This document shows positions 13,501 to 25,100 of a stretch of 64,000 nucleotides of DNA, in pieces. The DNA lies in contig LR746272.1 of assembly GCA_902729315.2 (NCBI GenBank), positions 8,798,327-8,862,326 of the forward strand. Reading direction: 5' to 3'. This stretch comes from Spirodela intermedia. Taxonomy: Eukaryota > Streptophyta > Magnoliopsida > Alismatales > Araceae. The notes beneath the pieces were generated by a model. The model made no database searches, had not been told where the DNA came from, and worked only from the letters and a program-made list of their open reading frames with translations. Both the position numbers and the translations under genes were made by a program. Each line of letters starts with the position of its first letter. The first letter of the stretch is position 1.

Positions 13501-15219
13501 GTGGATTCGGTCCTGTTTACAAGGTCAACCACATAGTCATGGGTTTATTAAGTTTTGCTTTATGTCCGAAATTTATCCCTTGAGTAATTTTAGGGGCCTA
13601 ATAATACAAGCATGTTGAAAACTTTCAGGGGGTTCTTCCAGATGGCTCTATGATTGCGGTGAAGCAGCTTTCATCCAAGTCAAAGCAAGGAAACCGAGAA
13701 TTTGTGAATGAGATAGGGCTGATATCATCCCTACAGCACCCGAACCTCGTAAGACTTTATGGGTGCTGCATTGAAGGGGATCAATTGCTGCTGATATACG
13801 AATACATGGAAAATAACAGCCTTGCCCGAGCCCTATATGGTAATCATGTTACGGTTTTAGGTTCCTTGTACATTGTGCCGGCTACTTTCCAGGATTTCCT
13901 TTCTGAGATTCATTGCGTGAGGTTATTGGCAGCATGGTGTGAATGTAACAATCACGGTGTTGACAGGTCCCGATGGGCTGAAGTTGGAACTGGATTGGCA
14001 AACGAGGCGTAAAATTTGCATAGGAATAGCAGGGGGCTTGGCGTACCTTCACGAAGAGTCGATGCTAAAGATAGTCCATAGAGACATCAAAACGACGAAT
14101 GTCCTTCTCGATAAGAATCTGAACGCGAAGATATCGGACTTCGGACTGGCAAAACTCAACGAAGGGGAGAATACCCATATCAGCACCCGAATAGCAGGGA
14201 CCATGTAAGCAAACTGTTTATCTGAAATAATGGATTTTTGGGTCTGCTACTAGAGTGATATAATTCGTTTTGCCAATTGTTGACATTTTCTCCTCATAAG
14301 ACTTGTAATATTGTTTCAGTTATATTGTTCATTGCTGTTTTGTTTGAATCAATGCTCAGATTTTTGTTGAAATAAGTATGGTCATTTGGACAATTTGGTT
14401 GCAAGAATGTCTCATTTTTAATGCTTTCTCTGTATCTTAATTTCGTTCTACTTGATCCTGCCTTCAAAAGTTATTTGTTGATCAAGGAAGTTTTGGGTTA
14501 CCACCTCCAATACATCCTTCACTTTTTCCTTCTACGTACGCTATCCATCTCAGCAATTGGTTTTTTTCATCTGAAGCTGCCTGAATTAGAGAACCTGTAA
14601 TTGTTGATTTATTTCAATGTGATGAAGAGGGTAAAAACCAGTTTTGTTTGGTGGTGCTGTCTCTTATGCTAACGATCACTTTCCTTGTCGTCTTCCAGAG
14701 GTTATATAGCTCCTGAATATGCTTTGAGGGGGTACTTGACGGACAAAGCAGATGTTTACAGCTTTGGCGTGGTCACATTGGAGATTGTGAGTGGAAAGAG
14801 TAACTCCAGCTGTCGCGTTGAAGATGACTTCATGTACCTTCTCGATTGGGTATGCAACCCTCGAGCAGTATGGATGTACAATTCTTGACTGTTCAAACCA
14901 ATTCAGGCTTGAGATTTCTTGGTAATGATTTTTCCATTTTTGTCAGGCCAATGCTCTGCAGGAGAAGGGTGCCCTCCTCGACCTGGTGGACCCCGCGCTG
15001 GGTGGCAACTTCTGCATGGAGGAAGCGCAGCAGATGCTGAACCTTGGGCTCCTGTGCACCAACTCTACCCCGGCCCTTCGGCCTGCCATGTCCACTGTGG
15101 TCACTATGCTCGAAGACCACACGCCCGTTCAAGCCCCGGCCATGAAGATCACCCGGACAGAGAGCTGTGGAGCTGCTGAAATTCAGGTCCTTGGGGACGC
15201 TCTCTCAGGATGGCCATAG
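7515..15219 (+). CDS. Copy A: LRR-malectin receptor-like Ser/Thr kinase (subfamily VIII-2), 24 exons, 990 aa
   Basis: Exons: 7515-7641, 7939-8140, 8246-8317, 8417-8488, 8615-8686, 8800-8871, 9030-9101, 9195-9266, 9374-9445, 9544-9615, 9700-9771, 10318-10389, 10536-10601, 10678-10743, 10824-10862, 10946-10995, 11151-11521, 11983-12178, 12255-12398, 13405-13523, 13629-13839, 13967-14204, 14699-14849, 14947-15219. All introns are GT..AG and the frame stays open. The N-terminus (MRAGILAAV..) is a signal peptide. Exon 2 has a Cys-bounded LRR cap, exons 3-14 encode LRRs, 17-18 the malectin domain ([10 protein letters not shown]..), 19 the membrane segment and 20-24 the kinase. Visible are [10 protein letters not shown], the VAVK-type Lys at about 712, HRD Asp at about 810 and DFG Asp at about 828. 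The family acts at the plasma membrane. Odd points are a Lys-Asp pair inside the membrane segment and a C-terminal tail about 35 residues shorter than in D. Ligand unknown. Confidence 0.9.
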
Positions 15220-15320
15220 CCAGACCGCGCCCATGAACCGGACGAAAGCAGATTACAGGAGACGACCACTTCCACTCAAACGGACCCTGGCTCCTCGGTG
15301 ACTGGACGGAGGCGGATTGA
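15220..15320 (+). pseudogene. Out-of-frame remains of the original C-terminal tail of copy A
   Basis: After the TAG of copy A the DNA still aligns with the tail codons of D (54490-54647) and C: a 'gactgg/gactac' run after 'gctcctcggtga' is present near 15290-15305. The alignment is in another frame. A small insertion in the last exon near 15170-15185 ('ggagctgctgaaattcagg' against the shorter D sequence) shifts the frame and brings an early stop. Confidence 0.6.
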
Positions 15321-17600
15321 CATCTATGGCATGGAGTTCGATGGAAAGCTGTCCGGAAAAGCGCGCTTAAAATAAGATTCGAAAAACATTATTTTTTTCC
15401 TGTAAACTGTGGAAGAGGAATTAGCAGAATTCGGGGCAGATGTAGCACTGTGATTGGGCCAGGTTGGATGCAGGATGCTGAAGAGGCGGGATGGTAGCCC
15501 CGACCATTCACGTCTAAAACGTACGCACATCCTGACTGTCTCTATGTCGGATGAAGCATTTGATGGCCAACGTTTTATAAAAATTAGGATTTTGACCGGC
15601 TAATGTTTGTGACTCATTTAGTTTCACGGTCTAAGATTCACTGGACGTTGGCCACTGAAAAGGTAGAATCACTTTAAATCGTGATGTTTCACATCTGGAG
15701 AACTTTGGTGCGTCTACCTAGTCAAACTAGGCAGCGCATCTGGTGTTTACCAACAATAACTGAAATGAGTCCATGTAAACTAAATGTCTATTGTGTTGAC
15801 CCATTAGACGTAGTTTATAGTAAGTTATTTTAAAAGCTACCAATATATTAAAACTTGATAACAAATGAAACTACTCTCCTTGAATTCAGGAAAAAATATT
15901 TCTGAGTGAAATGTATTAGTTGGTTAGACCAATTAGATCCAATGAAATTCAATTTAAATGCCAAGAAGTTCAATGGAAGCTAAATATGTGGTCCTTAGAG
16001 ACCATAGTATATATAGTAGACCAAAAAGCGTTGTAAGCTGTGTGCGCAGGAGGATACATTGAGAAAATTCTAGGTATAAATGTATAATCTCATAGTCAAC
16101 GATGAAAAATAACATGCTAAAGAGCTTCAACTTTTACCACTACTCCGAAACTATGAGGAAACAGTGTTCCCCAAATTCTAACTATTAAAAACTTACAATG
16201 GAACATTAATAGTTGAATATGGCGGAGTTTCGCTTCTCAAAAGACTGCTATTGTTAAAGCATAGTGAAGAGTAAAGCTTTGGATTTGACACATCAAGTTT
16301 GATACCCACCACACCTTTTGACTACAACATTGGTTACTCATGTATGCAAAGTTCATAAATTTCCAAGTAATAAAAGACACAATGCTTGACTTGAACACCT
16401 TAAACATTACAAAACATTTAGTAGATAATCAGCAAATGATGAATCATTCTACTCCACTAGTTTTTAAGATTTATAGTAGGGAATCCTTGCAAGTGAAATG
16501 AAAGACTAGGGAAACCTAGATCGTAGATTGATGAGACATGAAAAAATATTGTTAAAAAGTTCTAAGTTTTAAAATAAAGTTCATCTTTAATAAGCTTTCT
16601 CATACAAAATAACAAAAGGCAAGTTGTCCCTTGGCTTCATCAAAAGTTGACATGATCTCACCAGGTAAAAGAGGATTGTATGATGAAATAATAAGAAACT
16701 CTCATGTGTTAACATTAAGTGCTTCAAAGACTTCTACGATGTTCTTGGATCAATATAATTTCCCTTCTATGTCAAATTATTCAGTAAGGATAAATGGTGA
16801 TATTATTTTCCCTTGTGGTTTAGAAAATAAAAAATAATGGAAAAAAGTCAAAGTGTTGCATTTAAAAATTATCTTAAAAGATGCTTAAGGTCTTAGACAT
16901 CACAAGGACAAGGAATTTAATAGCAAAACAATTTATTGACTAAGAGGGTACAAGAAATAGACAAACATTTTGAAATATGTGTTGCAATCCATACTTATTG
17001 AGCTTTTAACACATAAAAGCACATGTGAAGAGATGTGAATAGTGAGCCAACTACTATTCATTTTGTCTCATGTTGAACAACGAAGATTATTGGTACTTTT
17101 GATGCTTGGTGGAATTTTTTTCAGAGATAAGGTAATAAATTTCAGCAAGTTTGAATTAGTTAATACTTCAATCTCACGCTGAGTGTCTGTTAATAATCTT
17201 TAGAGGTAATTTGTGAATGTTGTTAAGGCTTGATACTATGTCCATATCACCATTTATCAACTATAGTTCTGTTCAAGTGATATATGTGACTTGTTGAAGA
17301 CTCCAAATGCTAATATAAAGCACAAACATGGGATACTATGCTTACCAAGATATAAGCTACCGTCTCAACTATGTGCTCAAGAGCTGGGCTTGCAAGTTAT
17401 ATCATGAAAAGCTAAACAAGCAATAAATATACAAAGATATTCTTTAAATTGAAGACAAAAAGATTACTATTAAGAGTTAAAGTGTCTGCGACTTCCATCA
17501 AAGTCGAAACCTCTTTGTAAAGTCTTGAAAATATCATTTACGATATCAGCCTTTTGTCTTTCTTGGTTCTCAATCCTACTCTTGACATTTCCTCCAAATG
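15321..17600. other. AT-rich intergenic spacer, paralogous to 30255-32455
   Basis: No gene is supported. The segment aligns along its length with the spacer after copy B, with many indels; shared landmarks include 'ggccaacgtttt' near 15565, 'gcatgctaaagagcttcaa' near 16110, 'cccttggcttcatcaaaag' near 16629, and 'agcttttaacacataaaa' near 17000. A 68-codon frame at 16631-16837 is not preserved in the paralogue. It may be an old transposon, but I could not name a domain. Confidence 0.55.
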
Positions 17601-18219
17601 GGCGTAGAAAGGTGGCCCCCAAAGTTCACTGGGTCTGACCGGAGGATCATGAGGGCTCTCGCCGCACTGACGGTGTCACAGGGCTCCAGTATAAATTGAG
17701 AAGGTTGGGTTGTCGCCATTTATGAGCTTCGCTATCCTCGTCAGACCTGAAACTGAAGTTATCACCTTATTTATGCATTTGGTGGAAAGTGATGCGCGAA
17801 CAGTGGTAGGGTTCGCCGATCAAACCCTCATGTCGGAGGTTGTCAGCCAAGTTGTCAACCTTCACCGCCCCTCCTCCCTCCGACCCGCGTCAGCTGCCAC
17901 ATCGGCTGTCGTCACTGTCGGGCCTTCGCGCGGGCGGAGTGTTTTGTAATTCGAACATATCCGCTGGTGCGCCGCTGAACCCAGCACTACCCCACCTACT
18001 GATTCCTATACGCCGGGGCGCCACCAAGACAGCCCCTTCCTCTCCTTACTTCTCGGCTCTCTATCCTCGGTCCACGCCGCATGGTGTGGGCTCCATCTTC
18101 GGCCCTGTCTCCCTGCCTCCCGCCCGTAGGAGGGGATCGCGAGGACTCTCAGTTCGCTTCGTTGCTCCTCCCCAACTTCTTCGACCGGGAGGCAACCGGG
18201 GAAGAGGGAAACGCGCGGG
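17600..18219 (+). promoter_or_regulatory. Orphan promoter region, paralogous to the 5' flank of copy C
   Basis: The sequence aligns with 32456-33048 before copy C: 'ggcgtagaaag' near 17600, 'tatgcatttggtgga' near 17772, 'catcaaaccct'-type run near 17819, and the conserved 'ctcggtccacgccgca' run near 18067-18083. It ends at an exon 1 copy with no gene body behind it. If still active it would drive an untranslatable transcript. Confidence 0.55.
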
Positions 18220-18332
18220 ATGAGAGCAGCTGCTCCAGCGGCGCTCCCCCGAGTTTTATTCCTCTTGGCGGCGACCCTGAACTGCTATCTCGAGTAGCGG
18301 GGGAGCCCACACGCAGACTCTTCCTGAGGAAG
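18220..18332 (+). pseudogene. Orphan exon 1 (signal peptide exon) of an LRR-malectin RLK
   Basis: Starts [21 protein letters not shown] like copies B, C and D. It then has a stop in the signal peptide at about 18287 (TAG) and one extra base before the conserved AHAQT region. The splice donor AG|GTGAGT at 18332/18333 is intact. Homology to the other copies ends about 25 bases into the intron (near 18357), and exon 2 onward is absent. By position it is the counterpart of copy C in the A-side duplicate block. Confidence 0.8.
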
Positions 18333-18356
18333 GTGAGTTATACTGACGACCACACT

Positions 18357-19039
18357 TAGATGCGGGACAGAATGAATTGACTCTCACGATATGTTTATGA
18401 GTGCTAGGAAAATAAACTAGGACATGTTCTATTAGTCTCCCGCAAGATTTGGAAGAGATCTGGTCGACACGGTTAAAGAATCATATGGGATTAAAGCACT
18501 CCACTCAGAATAAATCGACCACGTAAAATTAATAATATCTTAAAACAATCTCAACCAATTATTGGGATAAGTAGACCTATTTACAATTCACGTGATGACA
18601 ATTGCAGAGATGATATACTATACAAATAAGTACTCAATATAGAAAGAAAGGGCGTTTATAAATTACTCTTAAACTAAAGTGACAATCAGATGTGCACAGC
18701 ATTGACAAATAACTTTGCTAATGCACGGGGAGGTTTATGTGAACCTTGTTGGCCATTGGAACAACACAGTGCAATATCAGTACAATGTTGATGCTTAATA
18801 GAGAAGAGCATGCATGTAGGCATTATAAATAATTGGCCAATGGCCGTATGTAGTAGACATAAGAAAAGTAACGCATCCTAAACAAGGGTAATGAGTAGGT
18901 GTCATATGTAGCAACATTGACAAGTTATGGCATAAAGGAAGAGGGGCATCTCAACTATGTTAGCCATAGAGTAAGACAAGTGAGCGTGCACTCAAATCCC
19001 TTCTTCCCTTTTTGTATTCCTAGTTAACGAATAGATATA
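18357..19039. other. Unassigned spacer
   Basis: About 680 bases without a supported gene, repeat or recognisable domain. It separates the orphan exon from the Ty3/gypsy remnant. It could be part of the transposon LTR, but no terminal repeat pair was found by eye. Confidence 0.4.
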
Positions 19040-21130
19040 TACACTTTAGTTCCCTTGGTGTGTCATCAAACTTTCACAAAGTCGTTTGTAGGTCATTGGG
19101 GGAGATAAGGCTGCTTGGACATGTTACTGGGTATCCAAAGCTGCACATGGTCATGCTTATCGGAGGGATAAATAACAATATGACACCCATCCTTTGGGGG
19201 GACATCTGTTCCAAACACCATTGCCATGTGTACATGCACCCTCTATCATATGTACTTGTACTAGTGTCCATTGAACGCATGTCAATTATCTATCGTCAAC
19301 TACGCATGTGCCTACTCTAACCACATCAGTAGTTGACTTAGTGCTTAACACCTACATAGGTTCCTCTTACTCCCAAAGGTGACTAAGAATTTTTTATCTC
19401 CTTAGTCCATCCTTCAACTATACAATAGGCAACAATTAAAGTTTTGTTGGAGCAGTCACTACTTCTACTACGAAGCATGATGTTATTTTTCATCACTAAT
19501 TCTTGCATTTATGTTTAGATGATAAAATCAATAGCACTAAGGTGAAGTCATCCATGGTGATGACCATGAAATTTAATATATCTTTTCAATATCGGAATTC
19601 TTGTGAGACCCCATGTATAGCTCCAGCTATGGTCCATAACTTTCGTTGACAACTTTAATTTGTCCCACTATTCATGAAATGTCAAGACTAATCAAGTTGC
19701 CTCAAATTTGTACATGGATGGCGCCATTATTTTAGCAATCCTCACTCTTGATAGAATTCTACTAACATGTACCTCAATATACATTACATATGACTCTGGT
19801 TGTTTGCTTTGATTGTTGTTGCAAAACTTCATGTAGTTGAATAGGATTCAATGTGGGATTAGTCCTCTTAGTGTCACCTCTTGATCACAAACATACACAA
19901 TACTGCAAAGGAAATTTTCTGCAAATGTGAGCAAGGAAGTTCTTCACCCGATGTGTCCCTTGGTGGTAGACAAAAGCAACGTCCTTTGAAGGGATTGCCC
20001 AAATGCATCTTTACCTTAGACTTGGCTTCCTTAGACCCTTGTACCTCTCGTGAACACCAAATGACCATGACTATTGTTGTATTCCCATCCTGCAGATAAT
20101 CCCACTAGATATCCTCCCAGCACTTGTAACTGTTGTCAAGTTTTTTGGCATTGTTACGTCAATAATCAATTAAGACGCCTATTATTGCTGTGACCAACTA
20201 CATATTGTGTTCTCCTTATCAACAAAGGTTTGGTTACACTCACCTGGCACTCTAGCTATGAAGTTAAAAACTTGTCTTCATCAAACATACATTTTGTATT
20301 GAGTAATGAGACGACTTATTTGACATATTCCATCACTAAGCTTGTGTGCTTCAATTGTCCAAGGACATATCTTAGCATCAAAGTACTATTCATGGGTAGG
20401 GATTGTTTCTTATGTTCTCACACAAAGTTTGCTGAAGAACTGACAGGAGGTTGGGCTTGATCCTCTGCTTGAATATACCATTAGAGTTTGCCATTGTTGG
20501 AGACGTACATGGAAGCTAGCATCACCTTCTTTGCCTCTGGCGTGTTGACAGTCTGAAAACAGTGATGCAATAACCACAGGAAATTTTCAATTTCTTTTGT
20601 GTTCCACACATCACCAAACACTATAAGCACCGAGACCTTGCGTTGAGTCGTCCCACTCCTTGTCAAGGTGCCTAACCCCTAGGTGCTTAAGTAGGGGAAC
20701 ATTGGAGACAAGGCTTCAACTGTCTTGCCTTGTCCTTCAGCCTATGTTATGGCTGCCCTCAAATCGCCAACGATTATGTCTCTCACAATCAGCTGAAGGT
20801 CCTCCAATTGTTACTTCAACCCGCAAAGATGTTCCTCCGTGACTTTGAATAAGTGGAGCCGCTCAGCAGCTGCAAAAAGTGTAAAGTTGCTGCTCCACAG
20901 CCCCGACCCACATTGCCATTAGCCTTTCTATGCAAGTGATTCTTTGGCCATATCTTCTATTATCTCTTGTCAATCTCCGATCTCTTCGAAATTTGGGTAC
21001 CAAACGCACTTATAGCGTTTGTCACACTATTAATGTTTGTATTTCCAAAACACTCAACTTTGCATGGCCTAGTTAGTCGTCATGATACCAAACAGCCTCT
21101 TTTAACACTACATAATTTTTTTGGAAGTAT
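19040..21130 (-). mobile_element. Decayed Ty3/gypsy gag-protease region, minus strand
   Basis: On the minus strand 20481-20666 reads VFGDVWNTKEIENFLWLL..F.TVNTPEAKKVMLASMYVSNNGKL. This is the typical gypsy gag core ('F.G.R....LENFLW......P...KV..A.MYL.GDAKLWW'). Continuing left, a piece like SYVMYIEVHVSRIL (about 19750-19800) fits 'MYVEV.VNG' before the protease DSGAT motif. The leftmost part (about 19330-19580) aligns with 6010-6280 of the upstream element. No full open frame and no clear LTR pair remain. GC content is higher and decay milder than in the 1.2-6.3 kb element. Confidence 0.6.
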
Positions 21131-21299
21131 GCTCAGTTAGGAGCCTCGGTATTCTCAATCTGGACAGATCTCTCTCTTCTCCCTAATCGTCCTTGAGATC
21201 TTAGCACTCATGCACTCTACCTGAGATCAGGAGTATGTGACCGATGGCGTGCTGTCATTAAAGTCGTGCTCACCTCGATTATTTCGTCCTCACTCATCC

Positions 21300-21910
21300 T
21301 TGGTCTCCCTCAGCGGCACTAAACAGATTCACCGTGGGGCCACCTGAAAATCCCGCCCGGTCCACCAATCAACTGATCTCTCCAGTCCGCCGATCGCGCC
21401 GTGCGTGCGTGCCGTGTCGCATCGCGCCACCAGCCCCGCGCTGATTCCCGATCAACCAAAGGGTATTGGGGTCCAAACCTATCCAAAGGCTTGTCCAGAG
21501 CTCGAACGCGCAGTGCGGGGACGTCGTGCCATCGATGAGATCCGTCATCCTCGTCAACGTCCCATATCCAACCCCCCTCCCCCCCCCTAGACATAGAGTT
21601 GCCATCGGGCTGAGTTCTGAGTCATAGAACCCGCCGTATTTATCCGCCGGCGCGCCTTCGCACCGAAACAAAACCCCGCCGATGGGGATTCCTACCGAGG
21701 GGCGCCGGCGCAAAGCGAGAGCTCACTGGTTTAGTTACTTGTGTCTGTGTGCTCGGTCTGCGCCGTATGGTGTAGACTACATCTCCGGCCACCCCTCCCT
21801 CCTTCCCACCTGTGAGAGGAGAACGCGGGGATTCCTAGTTTGCTTCGTTCGTTCTCCCCAACCTCCCTGTTCATTAACCGGAAGGCGACGCGAAGAGGTC
21901 GAAGCGCGAG
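21300..21910 (+). promoter_or_regulatory. 5' flank / promoter region of copy B
   Basis: GC-rich block aligning with 6900-7514 of copy A, including the conserved run at 21720-21800 just before the start codon. It lacks the stretch that carries the W-box-like TTGACT in A and D, where a C-rich run (about 21570-21590) stands instead. No TATA box is evident. Confidence 0.5.
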
Positions 21911-22101
21911 ATGAGAGCAGCTGCTCCGGCGGCACTCGGGACGGTGGCGCTCTCCCGAGCTCTGTTCCTCCTCTTGACGGCGACTCTGAACTGTTGCCTC
22001 CAGAGTTGGGGAGCCCACGCGGAGACTCATCCCCAGGAAGGTGAGCTGCGCCGACGACCACCCTCCTCCTCTCTGCTCCTCCTCGCACTGGATCACCAGA
22101 A

Positions 22102-22143
<42 letters not shown>

Positions 22144-25100
22144 TTTTTACTTCGCTCGTCCTCTCAAGCCTGGCGTGTGGCGACCATCGCTCAGCTTTTA
22201 TCCTCTCGAATGGGTAAAATATATCCTCTCTCAGCACACATCGAGTAAAAACTAGAAAAAAATCCAAACATATTCAAATACAGAACCATCTTCTACCTCA
22301 ACTCCAGAGTAAGATATTATTCTTCTCAGTAATCCCAATATAAGGAATTTATTTACTCATTAGATAAAATATATTATATTACTAGAGATATAAATTCACA
22401 CTATCTCTATAAATTTATATATATATTGTAATTCACTTTATGCGAGTTCTAACAACCCCCGTGGGGCACCGCGCGGGAACAGTCGAGGCACTGAAGCAGA
22501 TCGCTTCAAAGCTCAAGATTCCGCCGACGCTGTGGAACTTCGGCGTAGATCCTTGCACCCAATGGACGAAGGAAGACAGGAACCCCTACGTCCACAATGT
22601 CACCTGCCAGGAATTCAGCACGAGCACCACGAACGAGACCACAAACACGACCACAAACACCATCGTCTGGCGTGTCATCGGCATGTAGGGACCTGCCGCT
22701 GTCTCCTCTCGGATTACGTTCCCGATGTCTCGCATATTCTCTGTCCGATCTGTGGGTGATCGTTCTTGCACGTCCAAAATTGTCGACAGCGAAATCAAGG
22801 CGGCTAGCCTGGCTGGAGTGCTGCCGGAGGAGTTGGGGAAGCTCAGTCACCTATCCTGGATGTAAGTTCGCGGCTCTAAGTTATAATATTTCTCGATTCT
22901 TTCTTTGGAACTTTGACGGTGCTCAATTTTCGTATCCTCTGAATCGGTGAAACTGAGCAGTGACTTCTCTCGGAACTACATCAACGGCTCCATACCTGCC
23001 GCTAATTGGACCTCCACTCCTCTGCAAAACTTGTAATTCACCACTCTTCCGGTCCTTAGGGACTCGTCAACGAAAATTCGATTTCTATATTCTGTGGTCC
23101 ATATGCTTTCTAAGCGGTAGGGGATCTAACGAATGGGCTTTTTTGTGTACCACCGCAGAAACCTTCTGGCGAACCGTATCTCAGGTCCGATTCCTGAGGA
23201 GTTGGGCAGAATTTCAACGCTTGAAACACTGTAATCCCTCTATATCCTGTTCGTAGAAGACATTTAATGCACCAACCGGTGTTGTGCATTGGTATTAGTT
23301 GTTGATCGACATGTTTTATTAATGTTGAATGCTTTACCTGAAGTTGCTTGGAGAGCAACATGATGCAAGGACCTCTTCCTCGTAGCCTCGGAAACCTGAC
23401 CAACCTAAGAAGACTGTAAGCCTCTGGTCTATGATATATTTTTCTCTATTACTTGAATTATCGTTCTTTATCTGAATCAAAAAGAGAAGAGAAGAAACAA
23501 ACTATAGGTACAATGATCGTAACTTATGTGACTGGTTGAAGAAAATCAGTGACAGTGCATCATGTCATTTCAGCCTTCTTTCTTGTAACAACTTCTCGGG
23601 TGAGCTTCCAGAAACGCTGAGTAACCTGAAGAACTTGACAGAAGTGTACGGTTCCTGGTTTTATATTTGTTGAACTCTTTCATGGGATTAACGATCGTCT
23701 TAATATATTATTAATGGGCACCAGATAATGATTTTCAGTACGCTGGATGGGACGGAGATATCTGGGAAAATACCAGGCTTCATCGGGAACTGGACAAAAC
23801 TACGAAGACTGTTAGCCCAGCTGTCTTTATTTATGTTTTCCATGGGGCACTTGATCATTTGAAATGGATGTCTACAAGGCATTCTCATGGGCTATAATAC
23901 GGTTTCTAATGTCGCAGTGACATGCAAGGAACATTAATGAAGGGTCCCTTTCCACCCGAGTTGTCATATTGCCAACGCATAACGGAATTGTAAGTCTGAG
24001 TTTACTCTGTTTCCGTACTTTAGGCTGTTCTCTGGACACTTTACTGATAATAGCTGTGTTGCCTCTATGTTGGCTTTCCTTTTGTAGAAGAGTCTCTGAC
24101 ATGAAAAATACGGGCGGTAGCTTTCCTCCCCTCGAGAAAATGCTAAATATGCAACAGTTGTAAGACTAGGAATGAGATTTATCCACCCGCATGAATATAT
24201 TTTTGACAATTTTTTGACAGGTTTTTCCATGTTAAAACTACAGGGTTCTCCGAAATTGCTCAATATCTGGCAGCATCCCGGACTACATTGGCAAGTTTAC
24301 TAAACTACAATTTCTGTACGTCTTCTTGAACCTAATTGTTATATAATTTTGTAGATCAGTGATAATCATGTTTTGATTTGACGATTTTTAGAGTTATTTT
24401 AGGATAAAATGCAGTTGTTATGATGCCTTGAACGAACAGAGACACGTTGCGTCCTTGCATTTGTTTAGAACATCTGCATATGATAGGAATGGTCTTGTCA
24501 GTGTTTTACAGGGTCTGCGGGCACTGCCCAAGATACCTGCGGACTACCTCGTACGTTACAGATGCTTTTTTAGAAGGCATCCATGAGCATGCATTTGAGT
24601 TTATTCTTCTTTTCATGTTTTTTTTTTTAATTCCCTAAATGGATTTTACGCTTCGAGACTGGTTCAGATATCTGATTCAGGTAACCTTATCTGACGATAG
24701 CACATACATCGCCATTGATGTTACCAGTGGTTGGTCCTTTAATTTGCTGCTGTGCTCCTCTTCACTACATATTGGTTCAAAGAAACTGTAATTGTGAACT
24801 CTAGACATATCATAGGCCAGCAAAGAAGTCAGAGGCAATAACTTTCAGAGATATAGAAGATGATTTAGACTTTCACTTAAGTCTGGGGTTCAAGGCACTT
24901 AAATAAACGAAAATGTGGTCATTATATATCTAGTGTGTCAACTTTGGCAGGATTCTAAAGTATGTACTTTATTAACAACCCTTTAATAGTGGGGAAACTT
25001 TAGTAACCTTGAAACCCACTGTCAGAAACTTTATTAATTTAGGTTAATTTCTATACTGTTTAGGAAAAAAAGAAAAACGTTGATGTTGTCTTTGCAAACT

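Noticed and set aside
19060-19320. Paired frames on both strands (86 and 68 codons)
   Set aside because: Near the Ty3 gag remnant and possibly LTR or untranslated sequence; no family resemblance seen.
21731-22267. 178-codon minus-strand frame over exon 1 of copy B
   Set aside because: Antisense of exon 1 and a CT repeat (ERERER run); GC-rich DNA has few stops. Not kept in the A or D paralogues at equal length.
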